Shown here: positions 56,123 to 64,000 of the stretch, one piece after another | Numbering within the stretch: position 1 is the stretch's first letter | Layout: every line of letters begins with the position of its first letter | NCBI GenBank assembly: GCA_028707175.1 | Contig: JAQTUV010000001.1 | Coordinates: 124,001-188,000 of the forward strand | Direction: 5' to 3' | DNA length: 64,000 nucleotides | Source: Sideroxydans sp. | Lineage (GTDB): Bacteria > Pseudomonadota > Gammaproteobacteria > Burkholderiales > Gallionellaceae | The notes under the pieces: generated by a model | Seen by the model: the letters and a program-made list of their open reading frames with translations, nothing else | What the model was told of the DNA's origin: nothing | Databases searched by the model: none | Made by a program: the position numbers and the translations under genes

Positions 56123-56656
56123 TTAAGCGAATAGCATTTTGAAACCAATTAGAATCAATACGATTCCACCAAAAATCTCTGCTTTACTTTCTAGCCACGT
56201 CCCGCTGCGCTTGCCGATCTTTACACCAGCCCAACTGAATGCAAAGGTGGTGATGCCAATGATGAGGCAAGCTAAGAGAGGATTGACGTTGAGCAAGGTC
56301 AGGCTAAATCCTGCAGCCATGGCATCTATGCTGGTGGCAATGGCAAGCATGAGCATCATTTTATGGGTAATGGCGGAAATATCTTCTTCAATACCTTCCT
56401 GCATTCCTTCATAAACCATTTTTCCGCCAATCAGAATGAGCAATCCAAAAGCGATCCAGTGAGCGTAGGCGTCGATCCAGCCGAGAACGCCCCTGCCACC
56501 CAAATAACCTATGAATGGCATGATTGCTTGAAATACGCCAAAGTAGAGCCCTGCTTGGAGGGCGAGTTTGCGGCTATCGTGTTTTGCGCCAAGACCGATA
56601 GACACGGCAAATGCGTCCATGCTCAAGGCGATGGCGAGAAAGAGAACGTCGAGCAT
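56123..56656 (-). CDS. mntP: MntP-family manganese efflux pump
   Basis: A 177-residue membrane protein with six predicted segments and the family motifs [12 protein letters not shown] near the N-terminus and [12 protein letters not shown] near residue 112, whose aspartates are conserved in MntP. It probably exports manganese from the cytoplasm. No yybP-ykoY-type riboswitch is evident upstream of its ATG. It is on the same strand as the J-domain operon but separated by 105 bp. Confidence 0.9.
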   Translation of the reverse strand: MLDVLFLAIALSMDAFAVSIGLGAKHDSRKLALQAGLYFGVFQAIMPFIGYLGGRGVLGWIDAYAHWIAFGLLILIGGKMVYEGMQEGIEEDISAITHKMMLMLAIATSIDAMAAGFSLTLLNVNPLLACLIIGITTFAFSWAGVKIGKRSGTWLESKAEIFGGIVLILIGFKMLFA

Positions 56657-56831
56657 AATTGAAAGATGTGCTGAATTAAGTGGGGCAGGATTCTAGTTGT
56701 TTTGTGCGCGCAAATTGCGCTGACTTAAACTTGGAGGTGGAACTAATTGCTACACAGTTCATCCGAGGTGGCTTGGTGTTTGAGCATCATTTATGATTGT
56801 GGCGACTATTTATTTGTCCATGGGGTGTTGT

Positions 56832-57683
56832 ATGCAATGTAATAAGAAGAGATCTGATTATTTTCGAAAGATTCGCAGTGCTGTCGTATTGCTTATGGGT
56901 TTGCCATTGTGTGCGATAGCTGAAGAGAGCGTGGTGACCGCACCCCAGCAGGTCGTTGTTTCACTTGGCTATTCTTCCATGTCGGACACCTCTGTTCCTG
57001 GTCAAACAATCAGCCAGAAAGATGTGCCGTTGACGGTATCCATTGAGAAGAATCGATATATGTTTGCGGTTAGCATTCCCTACATTCAGCGGAGCGCCCC
57101 TTCTGGGAAGGTCGCTAAAAGTCATCACCATGAGTCAAAGAGTAGCGACACTGTTGCAATGCCAATCATTGCAACAGCAGGTTTGGGGGACATCACTTCA
57201 TCATTGGCATATCGGGTTTTAAGTGAAGAAGAGGCGCCTTTTTCATTAACGACCACAGGAGAGATCAAGTTGGGGACGGCTGATGTCGCTAAGGGATTGG
57301 GAACTGGGGTGAATGATTATTTCTTTGAGTTGGCGGCAGGTAAGTCGTTGGGTGATTTTTCGGGTGAACTGAGTGTGGGGCGCGCCATTCTAGGCAGCCC
57401 TGGTAAGGTTAAAATCAATGATGTAAGTAAGACCATTTATTTCAATAACATCTACTACGGTTCCCTTGAGTTCGCATATCAACTTTCTGAAAGCCTTAGT
57501 TCTGGCGTTGGTTATTCGTTTGGTGAGGCTTCGGAGGCGGGTGGGGTGGGGCAGCGCGATTTGGCGTTGAGCGTCGAATATAAACTCTCAGATAAACAGG
57601 CACTTTCATTTGAGGTGTTGCGTAGTTTATCGCCAGGCATCACTAGTCAGACTTGGGCCGTCGGCTATTCAAGCGCCATGTAA
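56832..57683 (+). CDS. Secreted protein, probable outer-membrane beta-barrel
   Basis: A protein of about 283 residues with a signal peptide (KIRSAVVLLMGLPLCAIAEES) and an amphipathic, strand-rich body with many alternating aromatic and small residues, e.g. VVVSLGYSSMSDTS and LEFAYQLSESLSSGVGYSFGE. It resembles the loosely defined transporter/MetA-type barrel proteins. A His-rich insert (SHHHESKS) lies near residue 105. The ATG at 56832 gives a normal signal peptide; 56793 is also in frame. Function unknown. Confidence 0.65.
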   Translation: MQCNKKRSDYFRKIRSAVVLLMGLPLCAIAEESVVTAPQQVVVSLGYSSMSDTSVPGQTISQKDVPLTVSIEKNRYMFAVSIPYIQRSAPSGKVAKSHHHESKSSDTVAMPIIATAGLGDITSSLAYRVLSEEEAPFSLTTTGEIKLGTADVAKGLGTGVNDYFFELAAGKSLGDFSGELSVGRAILGSPGKVKINDVSKTIYFNNIYYGSLEFAYQLSESLSSGVGYSFGEASEAGGVGQRDLALSVEYKLSDKQALSFEVLRSLSPGITSQTWAVGYSSAM

Positions 57684-57720
57684 ACCATCCCCGCTGTATT
57701 AGCAGGTGCTGTATGGTGCG

Positions 57721-57749
57721 TTGATGAAAGCCCCCCCTTCGGCTATAAT
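57721..57749 (+). promoter_or_regulatory. Sigma-70 promoter of carAB
   Basis: TTGATG, a 17-bp spacer and a perfect TATAAT, 74 bp upstream of the carA start codon. Position and spacing are close to consensus. Confidence 0.8.
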
Positions 57750-57764
57750 GCGCGCCATTCCAAA

Positions 57765-57800
57765 AGCGGGACGAGCCAAGTGCTCATCCCGCTTCTTTAT
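57765..57800 (+). terminator. Hairpin in the carA leader, possible attenuator
   Basis: AGCGGGACGAG and CTCATCCCGCT form an 11-bp stem with one mismatch around a 7-base loop, followed by TCTTTAT. It lies just downstream of the probable transcription start and so is in the carA leader. It could be a transcription attenuator or simply a leader fold; the T-run is short. Confidence 0.5.
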
Positions 57801-57822
57801 GTCCAGATTCGAGGAGTAACCC

Positions 57823-58947
57823 GTGCCGCAAACAAGTCCTGCCATTCTAGTTTTAGCCGATGGGACAGTGTTTCGCGGAACTGCCATCGGTGCCTCAGGT
57901 AGCAGCGTCGGCGAGGTGGTGTTCAATACCTCGATGACAGGCTACCAAGAGATCCTGACCGACCCGTCCTATTGCCGCCAGATCGTCACGCTGACTTACC
58001 CGCATATCGGTAACGTCGGTTGTAACCCAGAAGATGTAGAGTCGCGCCAAGTGTTCGCCAGCGGCCTCATCATTCGTGATCTGTCGATGACGGTGAGCAA
58101 TTTCCGCGCGACGCAATCCCTACCTGAATATCTCAAAGCCAACAACGTGGTTGCCATTGCTGGCATCGACACGCGCAAGCTGACGCGCATCCTGCGTAGC
58201 AAAGGCGCGCAGAGTGGTTGTATCGCTACAGGCGACAATGTTGAAGCGGCATTGGCTGCGGCGCGTGGTTTTGCTGGCTTGGCGGGGATGGATTTGGCGC
58301 AAGTCGTTACCTGCGACAAATCTTACGAGTGGAAACAGCGCGAGTGGGAGCTGGGTGTTGGCTATAGCGACATCGCCGAGCCGAAGTTCCATGTGGTGGC
58401 GTATGACTTCGGCGTGAAGCGCAACATCCTGCGCATGCTGGCTGAACGTGGTTGCCGCATCACGGTCGTTCCTGCGAAGACTGCTGCTGCCGATGTGTTG
58501 GCGCTGAAGCCGGATGGCGTGTTCCTCTCCAACGGTCCCGGCGATCCTGAGCCGTGCGACTACGCGATTGCGGCAACGCAAAAGTTCCTTGAAGTGGGCA
58601 TGCCTTTGTTCGGCATCTGCTTGGGACATCAGATATTGGGTCTGGCATCAGGTGCAAAAACGGTGAAGATGAAGTTCGGTCATCGCGGTGCGAACCATCC
58701 GGTGCAAGACACGCAGACCAAGCAAGTGATGATCACTAGCCAGAACCACGGTTTTGCGGTGGATGCAGCGACGCTTCCAAAGAATGCGCGCGTGACGCAC
58801 ATCTCGTTGTTCGATGGCACGTTGCAAGGTTTCGAGCTGACTGACAAGCCGGCGTTCTGTTTCCAAGGTCACCCCGAGGCAAGTCCCGGGCCGCATGACG
58901 TGGATGTTTTGTTCGATCGCTTCGTTGCGATGATGGGTGGTAAGTAA
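57823..58947 (+). CDS. carA: Carbamoyl-phosphate synthase small subunit
   Basis: Glutaminase subunit that supplies ammonia to CarB for carbamoyl phosphate (arginine and pyrimidine synthesis). The 374-residue protein has the glutamine amidotransferase triad: Cys in [11 protein letters not shown] and His/Glu in [11 protein letters not shown]. The start is GTG with GAGGAG upstream. The stop is followed immediately by carB. Confidence 0.95.
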   Translation: MPQTSPAILVLADGTVFRGTAIGASGSSVGEVVFNTSMTGYQEILTDPSYCRQIVTLTYPHIGNVGCNPEDVESRQVFASGLIIRDLSMTVSNFRATQSLPEYLKANNVVAIAGIDTRKLTRILRSKGAQSGCIATGDNVEAALAAARGFAGLAGMDLAQVVTCDKSYEWKQREWELGVGYSDIAEPKFHVVAYDFGVKRNILRMLAERGCRITVVPAKTAAADVLALKPDGVFLSNGPGDPEPCDYAIAATQKFLEVGMPLFGICLGHQILGLASGAKTVKMKFGHRGANHPVQDTQTKQVMITSQNHGFAVDAATLPKNARVTHISLFDGTLQGFELTDKPAFCFQGHPEASPGPHDVDVLFDRFVAMMGGK

Positions 58948-61900
58948 ATGGCTAAGCGTACTGACATCAAATCAATTCTGATCATTGGCGCAGGCCCCAT
59001 CGTCATCGGGCAAGCGTGCGAGTTCGACTATTCCGGCGCACAGGCTTGCAAGGCGCTGCGTGAAGAGGGCTACCGCGTCATTCTGGTGAACTCGAATCCG
59101 GCGACCATCATGACCGACCCCAACATGGCGGATGCGACTTATATCGAGCCGATCACTTGGAAGATGGTCGAGAAGATCATCGCCAAGGAGCGTCCCGATG
59201 CGATCTTGCCGACCATGGGCGGGCAAACAGCGCTGAACTGCGCCTTGGACTTGGCGAAGCACGGTGTGTTGGAAAAATACAAGGTCGAGATGATCGGTGC
59301 GTCGCGTGATGCCATCGACATGGCGGAAGACCGCGAGAAATTCAAACAAGCGATGACCCGTATCGGGTTGGCATCGGCACGTTCCGCTATCGCGCACAGC
59401 ATGGAAGAAGCCTTCCAAGTGCAGCAAGTGATGGGCTTCCCAACCGTCATTCGTCCATCCTTCACGATGGGCGGTAGCGGTGGTGGTATCGCTTATAACC
59501 GCGAAGAATTTGTTGAGATTTGCGAGCGCGGTCTGGAAGCCTCTCCCACCAAAGAGTTGTTGATTGAAGAATCGCTGCTTGGATGGAAAGAATACGAGAT
59601 GGAAGTCGTGCGTGACCGCAACGACAACTGCATCATCATCTGTTCCATCGAGAACTTGGACCCGATGGGCGTGCATACCGGCGACTCCATCACCGTTGCA
59701 CCTGCACAGACATTGACCGACAAGGAATACCAGATCTTGCGTGATGCCTCCTTGGCCGTGCTGCGCGAGATCGGTGTGGAGACGGGCGGTTCGAACGTGC
59801 AGTTCTCCATCAATCCAGTTGATGGACGTATGGTGGTCATCGAGATGAATCCGCGCGTGTCGCGTTCATCTGCGTTGGCATCAAAAGCAACTGGCTTCCC
59901 AATCGCCAAAGTGGCTGCGAAGTTGGCTGTGGGTTACACCTTGGATGAGTTGAAGAACGATATTACGGGCGGTGCGACACCTGCTTCGTTCGAGCCGACC
60001 ATCGACTACGTGGTGACTAAGATCCCACGTTTCGCCTTCGAGAAATTCCCGCAAGCCAATGACCGCCTGACGACTCAGATGAAGTCGGTGGGTGAGGTGA
60101 TGGCGATCGGCCGCACCTTCCAAGAGTCGTTCCAAAAGGCACTGCGTGGTTTGGAAGTGGGCGTGAATGGATTGGACAGTAAATACACTGACCGAGAAGC
60201 GATCTGCGCTGAGATGGGCAACCCCGGTCCTGATCGTATCTGGGCGGTAGGTGATGCATTCCGTATCGGTATGAGCGTGGAAGAAGTCTTCAACATCAGC
60301 AAGATCGATCCATGGTTCTTGGTGCAGATCGAAGACATCCTGCGTCAGGAAAAGACACTGACAGGCTGCACTTTGGAGAGTCTGACTGCTGATGATCTAC
60401 GTGCGTTGAAGCGTAGCGGTTTCGCTGATGCGCGTATCGCCGCCTTGCTGGGAACGGACGATGCAGCAGTGCGTGCGTATCGCCATGCATTGTCTGTGCG
60501 TCCTGTGTTCAAGCGCGTCGATACTTGCGCGGCTGAGTTCTCTACCAACACGGCGTACATGTATTCCACTTACGAAGAAGAGTGCGAATCACAACCGACC
60601 AACAACAAGAAGATCATGGTGCTGGGCGGCGGTCCTAACCGTATCGGTCAAGGTATCGAATTCGACTATTGCTGCGTGCATGCCGCGCTGGCGATGCGCG
60701 AAGACGGCTACGAGACCATCATGGTCAACTGCAATCCTGAGACAGTCTCCACCGACTACGACACATCGGATCGTTTGTATTTCGAGCCACTGACATTGGA
60801 AGATGTGTTGGAAGTGGTCGCGGTCGAAAAACCTGTCGGCGTCATCGTGCAGTACGGTGGACAGACACCGTTGAAGTTGGCACATGGTTTGGCCAAGAGT
60901 GGCGTGCCCATCATCGGCACCTCAGTCGACATGATCGACATGGCAGAAGACCGCGCTCGTTTCCAAACGATGTTGCGCGAATTGGATTTGAAACAACCGC
61001 CGAATCGAACAGCGAGTAATGTGTTGGATGCGGTCGCAGGCGCGGCTGAGATCGGCTTCCCGCTGGTGATGCGCCCCTCCAACGTGTTGGGCGGTCGTGG
61101 TATGGAGATCATTCATGCACAGCCCGACCTTGAGCGTTACATGCGTGATGCGGAAGAGTTGGCCAAGACTTACCCAGAGCGTATGCCTATCCTGCTTGAC
61201 CGTTTCTTGAATGATGCGATCGAAGTGGATGTAGATGCGGTATCCGATGGTAAGCAAGTCATCATCGGCGGCATCATGGAACACATCGAAGAAGCGGGTG
61301 TGCACTCTGGTGACTCTGCGTGTTCTTTGCCTCCTTACTCCCTGTCGGCAGCGATGCAAGACGAGTTGCGTCGCCAGACGGTAGCGATGGCGAAGTCTCT
61401 CAATGTGGTCGGACTGATGAACGTACAGTTCGCCATTCAAGGCGAAACAGTTTATGTGTTGGAAGTGAATCCACGTGCTTCACGTACCGTACCGTTTGTT
61501 TCCAAGGCAACAGGTGTGCCGTTGGCGAAAATTGCTGCGCGTTGTATGGCTGGTCAAAGCTTGGCATCTCAAGGTGTGACGAAGGAAGTCATCCCACCGT
61601 ATTACTCGGTGAAAGAAGCTGTGTTCCCCTTCATCAAATTCCCTGGTGTAGATACCATTCTAGGCCCAGAGATGAAATCAACGGGTGAGGTGATGGGCGT
61701 AGGCGCGACTTTTGCCGAAGCCTTTGTTAAGTCACAACTCGGTGCCAGTGTGAAGTTGCCTAAAGCGGGCAAGGTATTCATTAGTGTGCGCGAAGCAGAC
61801 AAAGTAGGTGCAGTTGAAGTGGCGCGTTCATTGAAGGAATTGGGCTTTACCATTTTGGCGACGCGTGGGACTGCTTCTGTTATTACGGCAGCAGGTGTTG

Positions 61901-62166
61901 ACGTGACCGTGGTGAACAAGGTTCAAGAAGGTCGTCCGCACATCGTGGATATGATCAAAAATGGAGATGTCAGCCTGATTGTGAATACCGTGGATAGCAA
62001 ACCTTCCGTGATGAAGGATTCTTATTCCATTCGCAATGCAGCATTGCAGGGACGTGTCACGTATTACACAACCCTCTCTGGCGCACGTGCAGCATGCCTC
62101 GGTATGCATCACTTGGCTGAGTTGCAAGTCTATGACGTGCAATCGCTGCACCGTCGTTTTAATTAA
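58948..62166 (+). CDS. carB: Carbamoyl-phosphate synthase large subunit
   Basis: Makes carbamoyl phosphate from bicarbonate, ammonia and two ATP. The 1072 residues contain two ATP-grasp halves with [17 protein letters not shown] and [20 protein letters not shown], and a C-terminal allosteric domain near 930-1072. Length is normal. greA follows 11 bp later. Confidence 0.96.
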   Translation: MAKRTDIKSILIIGAGPIVIGQACEFDYSGAQACKALREEGYRVILVNSNPATIMTDPNMADATYIEPITWKMVEKIIAKERPDAILPTMGGQTALNCALDLAKHGVLEKYKVEMIGASRDAIDMAEDREKFKQAMTRIGLASARSAIAHSMEEAFQVQQVMGFPTVIRPSFTMGGSGGGIAYNREEFVEICERGLEASPTKELLIEESLLGWKEYEMEVVRDRNDNCIIICSIENLDPMGVHTGDSITVAPAQTLTDKEYQILRDASLAVLREIGVETGGSNVQFSINPVDGRMVVIEMNPRVSRSSALASKATGFPIAKVAAKLAVGYTLDELKNDITGGATPASFEPTIDYVVTKIPRFAFEKFPQANDRLTTQMKSVGEVMAIGRTFQESFQKALRGLEVGVNGLDSKYTDREAICAEMGNPGPDRIWAVGDAFRIGMSVEEVFNISKIDPWFLVQIEDILRQEKTLTGCTLESLTADDLRALKRSGFADARIAALLGTDDAAVRAYRHALSVRPVFKRVDTCAAEFSTNTAYMYSTYEEECESQPTNNKKIMVLGGGPNRIGQGIEFDYCCVHAALAMREDGYETIMVNCNPETVSTDYDTSDRLYFEPLTLEDVLEVVAVEKPVGVIVQYGGQTPLKLAHGLAKSGVPIIGTSVDMIDMAEDRARFQTMLRELDLKQPPNRTASNVLDAVAGAAEIGFPLVMRPSNVLGGRGMEIIHAQPDLERYMRDAEELAKTYPERMPILLDRFLNDAIEVDVDAVSDGKQVIIGGIMEHIEEAGVHSGDSACSLPPYSLSAAMQDELRRQTVAMAKSLNVVGLMNVQFAIQGETVYVLEVNPRASRTVPFVSKATGVPLAKIAARCMAGQSLASQGVTKEVIPPYYSVKEAVFPFIKFPGVDTILGPEMKSTGEVMGVGATFAEAFVKSQLGASVKLPKAGKVFISVREADKVGAVEVARSLKELGFTILATRGTASVITAAGVDVTVVNKVQEGRPHIVDMIKNGDVSLIVNTVDSKPSVMKDSYSIRNAALQGRVTYYTTLSGARAACLGMHHLAELQVYDVQSLHRRFN

Positions 62167-62177
62167 GGAAGCATCTC

Positions 62178-62654
62178 ATGAGTAAGGTTCCATTGACGGT
62201 AGTCGGCGCAGAGATTTTGCGCAAAGAATTGCACAATCTTAAAACGGTAGAACGTCCTTCTGTTATTAATGCAATTTCAGAAGCGCGTGCGCAAGGTGAC
62301 TTGTCTGAAAACGCTGAGTACGAAGCAGCTAAAGAGAAACAATCGTTTGTCGAGGGGCGCATTATTGAATTGGAATTCAAGCTCGGCAGTGCGCAGATCA
62401 TCGATCCTAAAACACTGAATGCAGATGGTCGTTGCGTATTTGGTTCAACCGTGATTTTGGAAGATACCAACAGCGGTGATGTGGTGACATATCAAATTGT
62501 TGGTGAAGACGAGGCGGATATTAAAAAACGCAAGATATCAATCAAGTCGCCTATTGCGCGTGCATTGATTGGTAAGTCGAGTGGTGACATTGCTGAAGTT
62601 CAGGCACCAGGCGGCGTGCGTGAGTACGAGGTGGTGGAAGTTCAGTACGTTTGA
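62178..62654 (+). CDS. greA: Transcription elongation factor GreA
   Basis: Rescues backtracked RNA polymerase by stimulating transcript cleavage. The 158-residue protein has the coiled-coil finger with AISEARAQGDLSENAEYEAAKE and the C-terminal FKBP-like domain (ISIKSPIARALIGKSSGD). It is encoded directly after carB and is probably on the same transcript. Confidence 0.95.
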   Translation: MSKVPLTVVGAEILRKELHNLKTVERPSVINAISEARAQGDLSENAEYEAAKEKQSFVEGRIIELEFKLGSAQIIDPKTLNADGRCVFGSTVILEDTNSGDVVTYQIVGEDEADIKKRKISIKSPIARALIGKSSGDIAEVQAPGGVREYEVVEVQYV

Positions 62655-62664
62655 GTTGGATGGC

Positions 62665-62693
62665 AGTCACAGAAAGTGGAAACTTCTGTGACT
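62665..62693. terminator. Hairpin between convergent greA and yhbY
   Basis: AGTCACAGAA and TTCTGTGACT are perfect 10-bp arms around a 9-base loop in the 55-bp gap. There is no clear T-run, so termination strength is uncertain, but the place fits a bidirectional terminator. Confidence 0.5.
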
Positions 62694-62709
62694 GAGTCGC
62701 GTAGGTTCT

Positions 62710-63054
62710 TTAGGTTCGACTGCCCAATTGCTTCTTAGTAAGTGTTTTCCCCTTGCGCCTTTTTGGTGCTTGCGCAATGGCAACTGCGAGCGGGCGGTAG
62801 ATCACTAATATTTTGCCGATGCGTTGTACAGGTCCAGCATTAAGCGCTTCGCAGATTTCTGTCATCATGATGGCGCGAGCGTCGCGGTCATCATTCATTA
62901 CGCGGACTTTTAGTAAATCGTGACTTTTTAAGGAGCGCTCAATTTCGTCAAGCACTGCGGGCGTAAGGCCGGCGTTGCCAATAATGACGACTGGTTTGAG
63001 GGCGTGGGCGCGACCTTTAAGTTCGAGGCGCTGCGATACAGATAGATTCAACAT
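62710..63054 (-). CDS. yhbY: CRM-domain RNA-binding protein YhbY
   Basis: A 114-residue protein of the YhbY/CRM family, associated with pre-50S ribosomes. It has LKGRAHALKPVVIIGNAGLTPAVLDEIERSLKSHDLLKVRV with the GxxG-like loop, and a basic C-terminal tail (PKRRKGKTLTKKQLG). It diverges from rlmE, the usual arrangement. Confidence 0.93.
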   Translation of the reverse strand: MLNLSVSQRLELKGRAHALKPVVIIGNAGLTPAVLDEIERSLKSHDLLKVRVMNDDRDARAIMMTEICEALNAGPVQRIGKILVIYRPLAVAIAQAPKRRKGKTLTKKQLGSRT

Positions 63055-63090
63055 ATTGACCTTATTCGATTAAGGCGCGGATTCTAAACG

Positions 63091-63714
63091 ATGAAGGCTA
63101 CTAAAACCAGCAAACAATGGATGATGGAGCACGTGAATGATCCCTATGTGCAACGTGCACAGAAAGAGGGCTATCGTTCACGTGCGGCCTATAAATTGAT
63201 GGAACTGGATGAGCGCGACAATCTCATTAAGCCGGGGATGGTGGTGGTTGATTTAGGTGCAACGCCCGGTGGTTGGTGCCAAGTCGTGGCTAAGAAGATG
63301 GGGATGCAGGGTAGGATCATCGCGCTCGATTTGCTGCCCCTACAACCGCTTCCTCGCGTCGAATTTATTCAAGGTGACTTCCGTGAGGACAGCGTTTTGG
63401 TGCAGCTTGAAAAGATGCTGGATGGGCGTCAGATTGGCCTTGTAATGTCGGATATGGCCCCCAATATCAGTGGCGTTGGTTCTGCAGATCAAGCACGTTC
63501 GATGTATTTGGCTGAACTGGCTTTAGATTTTGCGGTGAAACACTTAACGCCAGGCGGTTCTTTTGTGGTGAAGATATTCCAAGGGGTCGGTTTTGAGGAT
63601 TATCTAAAGTTAGCAAGAGGCCACTTTGAGAAAGTGGTGACACGAAAGCCTAAAGCATCTCGTGATCGTAGTAGCGAACAGTACCTCGTTGGTCTGGGTA
63701 AGCTTGAGAAATAA
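63091..63714 (+). CDS. rlmE: 23S rRNA 2'-O-methyltransferase RlmE (FtsJ)
   Basis: Methylates U2552 of 23S rRNA using S-adenosylmethionine. The 207-residue enzyme has [13 protein letters not shown], the SAM motif [14 protein letters not shown], and [11 protein letters not shown] with the catalytic aspartate. It precedes ftsH, as in many proteobacteria. Confidence 0.95.
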   Translation: MKATKTSKQWMMEHVNDPYVQRAQKEGYRSRAAYKLMELDERDNLIKPGMVVVDLGATPGGWCQVVAKKMGMQGRIIALDLLPLQPLPRVEFIQGDFREDSVLVQLEKMLDGRQIGLVMSDMAPNISGVGSADQARSMYLAELALDFAVKHLTPGGSFVVKIFQGVGFEDYLKLARGHFEKVVTRKPKASRDRSSEQYLVGLGKLEK

Positions 63715-63765
63715 GCACGGACAGTGTCTAATGCAACTTCGTTTTTCGCTCGGTAAGGAGCTGGT

Positions 63766-64000
63766 GTGAATAATCTATTCAAGAGTGTCGGGATATGGAT
63801 GGTCGTAGCGTTAGTGCTGATGACCGTATTCAATCAATTCAATGCGCGTCAGCAATCGACGGCGCAGGTGCAGTTGGATTATTCACAATTCTTGGAAGAA
63901 GTGAAGGCCGGTCATGTCGACAAAGTGACGATCGAGGGGCGTACGCTTAAAGCGACTTCAACCGATGGAAAACGCATCACCACTTTTGCGCCAAGTGATA
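63766..64000 (+). CDS. ftsH: ATP-dependent zinc metalloprotease FtsH (5' end only)
   Basis: The first 78 codons of the membrane AAA+ protease, cut by the right edge. The GTG at 63766 follows AAGGAG with 5-bp spacing, and the sequence begins MNNLFKSVGIWMVVALVLMTVFN, the first membrane segment, followed by the periplasmic domain start (YSQFLEEVKAGHVDKVTIEG). The AAA+ and protease parts lie outside the window. Confidence 0.93.
   Translation, partial: MNNLFKSVGIWMVVALVLMTVFNQFNARQQSTAQVQLDYSQFLEEVKAGHVDKVTIEGRTLKATSTDGKRITTFAPSD

Noticed and set aside
56657-56792. Manganese riboswitch upstream of mntP
   Set aside because: No yybP-ykoY core motifs seen in the reverse strand.
1-64000. tRNA, rRNA, CRISPR arrays, prophage or insertion sequence genes
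   Set aside because: None found by reading; the repeats present are short palindromes or a coding duplication.

Overview
The window reads as a chromosomal segment of a betaproteobacterium, most likely of the Nitrosomonadales/Gallionellaceae type. This is inferred from gene order (a cysB-linked cys operon with a siroheme reductase, a DUF934 protein and an APS-type cysH; hrcA/hemH; nadK-recN-bamE-dapB; carAB-greA-yhbY-rlmE-ftsH) and from overall protein character, not from a database search. Nothing points to a prophage, plasmid, integrative element, CRISPR array, tRNA or rRNA. Almost all of the DNA is coding.

Layout. (1) 1-7.4 kb: assimilatory sulfate reduction. cysB (cut by the left edge) diverges from a TauE/SafE transporter, a 75-residue unknown, cysI, a DUF934 protein, cysH, cysD and cysN. 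Several of these junctions overlap by 1-4 bases. Intergenic palindromic repeats lie between cysH and cysD and between cysD and cysN. (2) 7.5-13.1 kb: a CobD/CbiB-like membrane protein, a membrane-anchored glutaredoxin, a two-gene lipoprotein unit with a clostripain-type (C11) peptidase, and selO. (3) 13.2-34.9 kb: a signalling island with a 1518-residue PAS/GGDEF/EAL protein that ends in a degenerate kinase module, a short chemoreceptor, cheY, cheA, cheW, three large chemoreceptors, cheR, cheD, cheB, and a STAS/REC-PP2C-HATPase pair resembling HsbA/HsbR. Two good sigma-28 (FliA) promoters precede the first two transcription units. (4) 35-42.2 kb: rsgA, a cytochrome c, an M48 protease, orn, a glycosyltransferase-like protein, ycgR, hemH and hrcA. 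(5) 42.2-53.5 kb: a TetR-controlled RND efflux unit, nadK, recN, bamE, dapB and a MASE3-PAS-GGDEF-EAL protein. (6) 53.5-56.7 kb: a four-gene operon of a J-domain protein and three acidic proteins I do not recognise, then mntP. (7) 56.8-64 kb: a probable outer-membrane protein, then carA, carB, greA, yhbY (opposite strand), rlmE and the start of ftsH.

How it fits together. The sulfate genes form a complete APS-to-sulfide route (CysDN, CysH, CysI) with a transporter. The central island couples chemotaxis to c-di-GMP: two GGDEF/EAL proteins, the PilZ protein YcgR and oligoribonuclease (which removes pGpG) are in the window, and the HsbA/HsbR-like pair could link CheB-side signalling to motility or biofilm control.

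Most notable observations: a 1387-bp direct repeat joining two chemoreceptor genes, whose last 880 bp are identical; a CheA that lacks a P2 domain and carries five YGFF-like repeats instead; a histidine-kinase-like domain with Asn at the phosphoacceptor position; a REP-type palindrome embedded in the signal peptide of a cytochrome c; and the J-domain operon of unknown function.
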